Shown here in pieces: positions 58,983 to 64,000 of a DNA stretch of 64,000 nucleotides. The stretch comes from Eubacterium ruminantium (lineage in GTDB: Bacteria > Bacillota > Clostridia > Lachnospirales > Lachnospiraceae): positions 124,001 through 188,000 of the forward strand of contig FNUU01000004.1 of the NCBI GenBank assembly GCA_900108205.1. Direction: 5' to 3'. The translations under genes and the position numbers were made by a program. The notes beneath the pieces were generated by a model. The model was not told where the DNA came from. It ran no database searches and saw only the letters and a list, made by a program, of their open reading frames with translations. Position 1 is the stretch's first letter. Each line of letters starts with the position of its first letter.

Positions 58983-59011
58983 TCAGATTTTTGAATAGTA
59001 CTGTCATGTGA

Positions 59012-60154
59012 TCAGGCAAATACCCTCTCAAACTCTTCGATAAGATCTCTTCCATTTTCAACTCCGACCGACAGCCTGAGTATACGATCTGTGATACCAT
59101 TCTTAAGTCTTATCTCCTCCGGGACATCGGCATGAGTCTGTGTTACAGGATATGTGATCAGTGTTTCAACTCCCCCAAGACTCTCAGCAAAATGTATCAG
59201 TCTCACATTTTCCAATATATGATATGCAGTATCGACCGAATCCACCTCGAAGGTGATCATGCTTCCGAAGCCACTCGCCTGTTTTTTTATCACCTCATAA
59301 CCTGGGCTGTCCTCAAAGCCCGGATAATAAACCTTCTTAACCCTCGGATTATCTCTCAGCCATTTGGCAAGGAGAAATGCATTTTCCTGCTGTCTCTCCA
59401 GTCTGAGCGGTAATGTCTTGATGCCCCTCAGAACGAGCCAGCTGTCAAAAGGAGCCAGCCCCGATCCAACGGTTTTCAGTATAAATGCCATCCTTTCCTC
59501 TATCTCAGGATTATTTGTTACGACAAAACCTGACAAGGTATCATTATGCCCCGCGAGAAACTTGGTTCCGCTGTGAATCACAACGTCCGCCCCAAGGCTG
59601 AGCGGATTCTGGAAATACGGTGAAAGAAATGTATTGTCCACTATGAGAAGGAGCTTATGCCTCTTTGCCACCTCTGCATATTTGGCTATATCTATAACAT
59701 TCATCATTGGATTGGTAGGCGTTTCGAAGAAGATTGCCTTTGTTGATGAATCTATGTACTGCTCGATATCCTCAGTCAGAAGATTAATTCTTGTCAGCTT
59801 AAGTCCGTTCTTCCTGCTGATATTATCAAATAATCTTATACTGCCTCCATACAGATCCTCATCGGCTATTATATGGTCTCCCGGCTGAAACACCTCGAAG
59901 AGGGCAGTGATCGCTGCCATGCCTGAAGAAAAAGCAAAAGCAGACGTACCACCTTCAAGAGAAGCTACAACCTGCTCCAGATGCTCCCTTGTCGGATTCT
60001 GTAATCTGGTATAGTCATAGCCTGTACTCCTTCCCACGCCTTTATGCGCAAAGGTAGCCGTCTGATAAATCGGAAAGCTTATAGCTCCTGTAAGTTCTTT
60101 TTCAAATATTTCCCCATTCCCGTACAAACATCGGGTTTCAATCTCATAACTCAT
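59012..60154 (-). CDS. Cys/Met metabolism PLP enzyme (cystathionine beta-lyase / gamma-synthase type)
   Basis: 380 aa trans-sulfuration enzyme. Visible: the Tyr/Arg pair in TGYDYTRLQNPTR, SSGMAAI, ETPTNPMMNVIDI, DNTFLSPYFQNPL, PLP Lys in HSGTKFLAGHNDTLSG, ESLGGVETLITYP near the end. MetC, MetB and methionine gamma-lyase cannot be told apart reliably from sequence alone. Start at 60154 (MSYEIETR) has GGAGG at 7 nt; this site is buried in a long hairpin (60161-60217). A perfect LysR-type palindrome lies at 60241. LysR and cysK follow upstream on the same strand. Confidence 0.9.
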   Translation of the reverse strand: MSYEIETRCLYGNGEIFEKELTGAISFPIYQTATFAHKGVGRSTGYDYTRLQNPTREHLEQVVASLEGGTSAFAFSSGMAAITALFEVFQPGDHIIADEDLYGGSIRLFDNISRKNGLKLTRINLLTEDIEQYIDSSTKAIFFETPTNPMMNVIDIAKYAEVAKRHKLLLIVDNTFLSPYFQNPLSLGADVVIHSGTKFLAGHNDTLSGFVVTNNPEIEERMAFILKTVGSGLAPFDSWLVLRGIKTLPLRLERQQENAFLLAKWLRDNPRVKKVYYPGFEDSPGYEVIKKQASGFGSMITFEVDSVDTAYHILENVRLIHFAESLGGVETLITYPVTQTHADVPEEIRLKNGITDRILRLSVGVENGRDLIEEFERVFA

Positions 60155-60160
60155 AAAAAA

Positions 60161-60217
60161 ACCTCCATCGTAAAATGATTTCTTAGATTTACTGTAAATC
60201 ATTTTCACGATGAAGGT
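60161..60217 (-). promoter_or_regulatory. Hairpin sequestering the ribosome site of the metC-like gene
   Basis: 21-bp stem with one bulge and one G-U pair; loop of 14 nt (60182-60195). The 3' arm on the minus strand ends in CGATGGAGG, so the Shine-Dalgarno is fully paired with CCTTCATCG. Translation would need opening of this stem. No SAM riboswitch or T-box consensus was seen. Confidence 0.65.
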
Positions 60218-60240
60218 GTATTACTTATAAACTGTTGCCG

Positions 60241-60262
60241 GTTATAGGCATATACCTATAAC
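60241..60262 (-). promoter_or_regulatory. LysR-type palindrome upstream of the metC-like gene
   Basis: Perfect inverted repeat GTTATAGG-N6-CCTATAAC between the LysR gene and the metC-like gene. Confidence 0.75.
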
Positions 60263-60284
60263 GACCAAGTTAGTAAAAACAGGC

Positions 60285-61196
60285 TTATCTGTTATATGCA
60301 TATTTTTTATACTCCGACAGCTTCTCAACGTAGAGTCTGCCCATATTGGACAGAGATATACCCTTACGCTTTATATAACCGATGGTCATCTTCTCTGATT
60401 CTTTAAGAGGTATAGCCTTATAAGCGTCTCCGTTCAGTTCCTCGCTTATAATACCTGAGCAGAGAGTAAAGCCATTTAATCCTATCATGAGGTTAAACAT
60501 GGTTGCGCGGTCATTTGCGCGGATGAGCTGCTTATGTTCATAGGTACTGAGCTGTTCCTCAGCAAGGAACAATGAACCGTGAATGCCCTGATCAAATGCA
60601 AGACACGGATAATCTGCCAGTTCATCAATGGATATTTCCTCCTTTGACGCCAGTGGATGCTCGCTCCATAGATACACAAAGGTATCACAGTCAAAAAGCG
60701 GAATAAACTCAAGACTGTTGTCATTGAAAATCTTTTCGAGAACTTTTCTATTGAAATCATTCTCGTAGAGAACCCCGACTTCACTCTTGAAAAATCTTAC
60801 GTTTTCTATTACCTCTTCGGTCCTTGTTTCATGAACCGCGAACTCGTAATTATCCATACCATATTCGTTGACAACCTCAATAAAAGCCTTTACGGCAAAT
60901 GAATAATGCTGGGTAGAAACACCGAATTTCTGCCTCATGGTCTTGTTCAGGAATCTGTCCTGAAGGAGGGTATACTGATCAAGAACCTGCCTTGCATAAC
61001 TCATAAACTCCTCACCCTCGGGAGTGATCACTATACCTCGATTGGACCTTATATAGATATCAAAGCCAATCTCATCCTCAAGCTCCTTTACAGAACCCGA
61101 AAGACTCGGCTGCGATATAAAGAGTCTCTTCGCCGCTTCATTTATGGAGCCGCAATCTGCAATTGTTACTGCATATCTCAACTGTTGAAGTGTCAT
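60285..61196 (-). CDS. LysR-family transcription regulator
   Basis: 303 aa. N-terminal winged HTH (LQQLRYAVTIADCGSINEAAKRLFISQPSLSGSVKELEDEIG) and a C-terminal effector-binding domain. Position between cysK and the metC-like gene and the nearby palindromes suggest a CysB/CmbR-like role in sulfur amino-acid control. It probably binds TTATAG-N7-8-CTATAA sites found before cysK, metC, the NifX-like operon and the nitrogenase-like operon. GTGAG is a weak ribosome site. Confidence 0.92.
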   Translation of the reverse strand: MTLQQLRYAVTIADCGSINEAAKRLFISQPSLSGSVKELEDEIGFDIYIRSNRGIVITPEGEEFMSYARQVLDQYTLLQDRFLNKTMRQKFGVSTQHYSFAVKAFIEVVNEYGMDNYEFAVHETRTEEVIENVRFFKSEVGVLYENDFNRKVLEKIFNDNSLEFIPLFDCDTFVYLWSEHPLASKEEISIDELADYPCLAFDQGIHGSLFLAEEQLSTYEHKQLIRANDRATMFNLMIGLNGFTLCSGIISEELNGDAYKAIPLKESEKMTIGYIKRKGISLSNMGRLYVEKLSEYKKYAYNR

Positions 61197-61283
61197 ATCT
61201 CACGTATAATCCAATTATCAGCAGATGATTGGATCTTCCCTTTCTACCAAAAATTACCGTAAAAAATATTATCGTTATCTTAT

Positions 61284-62219
61284 CTACTCAGTGAAAAGCG
61301 TTGTAGAAAAATATCTGTCGCCCGAATCCGGAAGCAGTGCAACTATGATCTTGCCTTTATTTTCCGGTCTTTGGGCAAGGATTGTTGCAGCATAAAGAGC
61401 TGCTCCGGAAGATATACCCACAAGGATACCCTCATCTCTGCCTATCTTTCTTGCAGCCTCAAATGCATCCTCATTGGATACAGGAATAACCTCATCATAT
61501 ATCTTAGTATCAAGCACCTCTGGAACAAAGCCTGCACCGATACCCTGAATCTTATGTGCACCTGCTTTGCCTTCTGAAAGAACAGGACTGTCTGCCGGCT
61601 CAACTGCCACTATCTTAACCTTCGGATTCTGCTCCTTAAGATACTGTCCAACACCTGTTATGGTTCCGCCTGTACCAACTCCGGCCACAAAAATATCAAC
61701 CTTTCCGTCTGTATCCTCCCAGATTTCAGGTCCCGTCGTTTCTTTATGTGTAGCAGGATTTGCAGGGTTTACGAACTGACCGACTATGAAAGAACCCTCT
61801 ATCTCCTTATGAAGCTCGTCAGCCTTTGCGATAGCTCCCTTCATACCCTTCGTTCCCTCTGTAAGAACAAGCTCTGCACCATACGCCTTCATAAGAGTTC
61901 TTCTTTCAACACTCATGGTTTCAGGAAGAGTAATGATAACTCTGTAGCCCTTAGCAGCAGCTATGGCAGCAATACCGATACCTGTATTTCCTGATGTCGG
62001 CTCGATAAGTGTTGCCCCCGGCTTAATGATACCCTTAGCTTCGGCATCCTCGATCATTCCGAGTGCGATACGATCCTTTACACTTCCTGCCGGATTGAAG
62101 AGTTCAAGCTTCGCAAGTATCCTTGCGTCTGTCACTCCCTCCTTTGCCTGATATTTCTTAACCTCAAGTAAAGGTGTTTTACCTATAAGCTCTGATGCGC
62201 TTTCATAAATCTTAGCCAT
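61284..62219 (-). CDS. cysK: Cysteine synthase (O-acetylserine sulfhydrylase)
   Basis: 311 aa PLP enzyme making cysteine from O-acetylserine and sulfide. [11 protein letters not shown] at the start, PLP Lys in [29 protein letters not shown], and [15 protein letters not shown]; the C-terminal SSGAALYAA and [11 protein letters not shown] are typical of CysK. AGGAGG precedes the ATG. Two LysR-type boxes lie at 62299 and 62347. Upstream member of the cysK - lysR - metC gene set. Confidence 0.96.
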   Translation of the reverse strand: MAKIYESASELIGKTPLLEVKKYQAKEGVTDARILAKLELFNPAGSVKDRIALGMIEDAEAKGIIKPGATLIEPTSGNTGIGIAAIAAAKGYRVIITLPETMSVERRTLMKAYGAELVLTEGTKGMKGAIAKADELHKEIEGSFIVGQFVNPANPATHKETTGPEIWEDTDGKVDIFVAGVGTGGTITGVGQYLKEQNPKVKIVAVEPADSPVLSEGKAGAHKIQGIGAGFVPEVLDTKIYDEVIPVSNEDAFEAARKIGRDEGILVGISSGAALYAATILAQRPENKGKIIVALLPDSGDRYFSTTLFTE

Positions 62220-62298
62220 ATTTTATTTCCTCCTGCTTTCTTGCTTTTTTACTTTCTGTTTTTAATATCTGTTGTAAATATCTGTTTTTATAGCCTTA

Positions 62299-62317
62299 TT
62301 ATAGTCAAAGCCTATAA
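62299..62317 (-). promoter_or_regulatory. LysR-type palindrome 1 of cysK
   Basis: TTATAG-TCAAAGC-CTATAA, 80 nt before the cysK start. Confidence 0.7.
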
Positions 62318-62346
62318 AAGTAACAATTAGAATATAACTCTATCTC

Positions 62347-62367
62347 GTTATAGGTTCAGGCTATAAC
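62347..62367 (-). promoter_or_regulatory. LysR-type palindrome 2 of cysK
   Basis: GTTATAG-GTTCAGG-CTATAAC, perfect 7-bp arms, 48 nt centre to centre from box 1. Paired boxes are common for LysR activators. Confidence 0.75.
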
Positions 62368-62434
62368 ACTTTCAACAATTCTATCATAAAAATTAATAGA
62401 ATACCAGTAACTGTATGACCACGCAGCCCTTTCT

Positions 62435-62485
62435 AAAAAAAAACAGTCATGCGTTTTCAAAACTTGAAACCCACATGACTGTTTT
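62435..62485 (-). terminator. Intrinsic terminator after the ABC-2 permease
   Basis: Minus strand stem AAAACAGTCATG / CATGACTGTTTT extended by imperfect pairs and followed by a T-run of nine, about 20 nt after the permease stop. Confidence 0.8.
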
Positions 62486-62503
62486 CTATCATTTTATATA
62501 TAT

Positions 62504-63262
62504 TTACAGCGGTAAATCTTTCTTTTTAAATACTATGGTTGCAATGGCAAATGCCACCAGAGCTATCATAACCGGTATTATCATGCCATTTATCCATTTA
62601 GAATCACAAAACAGTATTTTTTCATAATCGTAGAATGAGCAGATTGTTGCATACTTGAAATTTTTAAGCCCGCCCACTCCAAGCTTTCCGAACATTGAAA
62701 GCATATTTACAAGTATTGATTCTCCGACAAATACTCCCGCAAACCCAATGGAATATTTTGATGAATTGAATATACCCGATAAAGCCATACAGACTCCAGC
62801 CATCGCCAGGCATACAACAAATGCCGATATATTGACCTCAAGTATCATATTTGATGTTATGTTTCCGGCCATCCCCTTATATCCAAGAAGTGCAAAACTG
62901 ACAGGGTTCGAACTGTTAATTAAAATATGTGCTACTGTTTCGACTGCAAACATAAGAACAAGCGATAATGTCATGAACACTGTTTGTGTGATAACGACTG
63001 TTTCTCTTCTGATCGGGGTTGAAAGGACATAAGCCATGGAACCTCTGTCAACCTGTCCTGCAATAAGCTTATTGGACGTAACAAGTACATATATTCCCGG
63101 AAGTATGGTAGTCATCATTCCATAAAAGATCTGGAAGAGGAGCGGTCTGGTCATTTCAAGGGCTGCAAACTGTATGCAGAGCACAGTCATAACTCCCGTT
63201 ATCGCAGACCACATAACCCAGTTAGATTTAACAGATTGTTTGAAAAGCGGTATACTGAACAT
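62504..63262 (-). CDS. ABC-2 type exporter permease
   Basis: 252 aa with six hydrophobic segments; begins MFSIPLFKQSVKSNW, and LIAGQVDRGSMAYVLSTPIRRETVVITQ is the ABC-2 permease signature. The last segments end in FKKKDLPL. AAGGAGG precedes the ATG. It partners with the ATPase 18 nt upstream; cargo unknown (antimicrobial resistance or peptide export are common for this type). Confidence 0.88.
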   Translation of the reverse strand: MFSIPLFKQSVKSNWVMWSAITGVMTVLCIQFAALEMTRPLLFQIFYGMMTTILPGIYVLVTSNKLIAGQVDRGSMAYVLSTPIRRETVVITQTVFMTLSLVLMFAVETVAHILINSSNPVSFALLGYKGMAGNITSNMILEVNISAFVVCLAMAGVCMALSGIFNSSKYSIGFAGVFVGESILVNMLSMFGKLGVGGLKNFKYATICSFYDYEKILFCDSKWINGMIIPVMIALVAFAIATIVFKKKDLPL

Positions 63263-63280
63263 TTTGATTCCTCCTTATCT

Positions 63281-64000
63281 CTACGCTACGCTCTCTATAT
63301 TTTTATCTTCAAGCTTTACAATATGTTCATTATAATAATTCTCAAGAGTGTATGGGACATATCTCACATATCTCACTCTATAATCAGCCAGCAGTCTTAT
63401 CAGACTATTTGAATCAGCCTCTTTGTCCGAATCTAATGAAACGACCAGATGACTGTATTTTTGATTAACACTTATTACTTCAAAAGGATTCTTCTCCAAA
63501 AAGGAATTCATTTCCATATCCGATTCGAAGCCTATACGATATCTCTTTCCGTCATTCTTCTCGAACCCGGCTTTTTTAACCTCTCTTAAAAATCTTCCGT
63601 TATTTATAAACGCGACTCTGTCACAGGTATCATCCAGTTCCTTGAAAATATGACTGCTTATAAGAAACGTGCATCCTCTCTGTTTCTCTCGAAGTATCAG
63701 TTCTATAAGATTATCTCTCATCAGCGGATCAAGTCCTGTTGAAGGTTCATCAAGTATCATCACGTCGGGCTTACCCATAAAAGCTGCTACAAGCGCCGTC
63801 TTCTGTTTCATTCCCTTACTCATCCTTTTAAGACCTGCACTGACATCAATCTTAAAAATATCTATCAACTCATTGATGTAATCCTTATCCTTTATCCCGA
63901 GAAAATCTGCCTGGAGCTTCAGGAAATCATCTCCTGTTCCTACATCCGGAAAATCAATCTCTCCGGGAACGTATCCAACCCTCTTCATAAATCTGTATGA
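63281..64000 (-). CDS. ABC-2 exporter ATPase, C-terminal part (cut by window end)
   Basis: The reading frame is open to the window edge. Visible: GYVPGEI, signature MSKGMKQKTALVAAFM, Walker B VMILDEPSTGLD, H-loop ISSHIF, then a family-specific C-terminal region. The Walker A lies beyond 64000. The signature has SKGMKQ in place of SGGQ, as is common in this exporter class. Co-transcribed with the permease that follows. Confidence 0.9.
   Translation of the reverse strand, partial: SYRFMKRVGYVPGEIDFPDVGTGDDFLKLQADFLGIKDKDYINELIDIFKIDVSAGLKRMSKGMKQKTALVAAFMGKPDVMILDEPSTGLDPLMRDNLIELILREKQRGCTFLISSHIFKELDDTCDRVAFINNGRFLREVKKAGFEKNDGKRYRIGFESDMEMNSFLEKNPFEVISVNQKYSHLVVSLDSDKEADSNSLIRLLADYRVRYVRYVPYTLENYYNEHIVKLEDKNIESVA

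Overview
The window reads as a chromosomal segment of an anaerobic, moderately low-GC member of the Lachnospiraceae (Firmicutes/Clostridia; Butyrivibrio/Coprococcus/Roseburia type). The evidence is the type III glutamine synthetase, an Amt-PII fusion, a membrane-anchored GH9 cellulase, strong AGGAGG ribosome binding sites and sigma-A type promoters. No 16S gene or other direct marker is present, so genus is not assigned. Every convincing gene over 64 kb lies on the minus strand. Operons therefore read from high to low coordinates.

Layout from low to high coordinate. 1-18.5 kb is nitrogen and nucleotide metabolism: pyrG (partial), gltD, gltB, purF, an Amt-PII fusion and glnN-type glutamine synthetase. 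The last four transcription units (gltB, purF, amt, glnA) share a leader in which a small hairpin with a hexaloop (AAAGGC or AAGGGC) is mutually exclusive with an intrinsic terminator. This is the architecture expected for ANTAR-type antitermination. Three giant charged proteins of unknown function (1751, 1324 and 1045 aa) at 8.7-14.0, 19.1-23.0 and 36.3-39.4 kb share a C-terminal module. All three have the same unusual promoter block, with an 11-nt spacing to the -10 box. A small lipoprotein, a wall- or membrane-anchored GH9 endoglucanase and a DUF3006 gene follow the second giant gene.

26.5-35.7 kb is a type I restriction-modification island (hsdM, an unknown small gene, hsdS, a YhcG/DUF1016 nuclease, a truncated tyrosine recombinase joined to a second hsdS tail, a zeta-type toxin-antitoxin pair, hsdR). 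Next come a membrane acyltransferase, an EamA transporter and a hybrid histidine kinase with 7-TM sensor, REC and HPt domains.

44.6-62.4 kb is the most interesting part. A nitrogenase-like operon (NifD-like, NifK-like, NifB-like, NifH-like) lies next to a long operon encoding a NifX-like protein, a GldA-type dehydrogenase, a class I/II aminotransferase, a four-gene amino-acid ABC transporter and an Ldh2-type 2-hydroxyacid dehydrogenase. These are followed by MalY/PatB-type C-S lyase, a MetC/MetB-type enzyme, a LysR regulator and CysK. Palindromes of the form TTATAG-N7-8-CTATAA lie upstream of cysK (two), metC, the NifX-like gene and the nitrogenase-like operon, and a weak one lies before malY. 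This places the nitrogenase-like enzyme in a sulfur-amino-acid regulon. The NifD-like subunit keeps the cofactor-ligand Cys and His of nitrogenase but lacks the Gln and His needed for N2 reduction, and there is no nifE or nifN. The best inference is a NifB-cofactor enzyme for reductive C-S bond cleavage, comparable to methylthio-alkane reductase (marBHDK), coupled to uptake, transamination and reduction of a sulfur amino acid. The substrate is not determined by the sequence.

The window ends inside an ABC-2 type exporter (permease complete, ATPase cut by the window edge).
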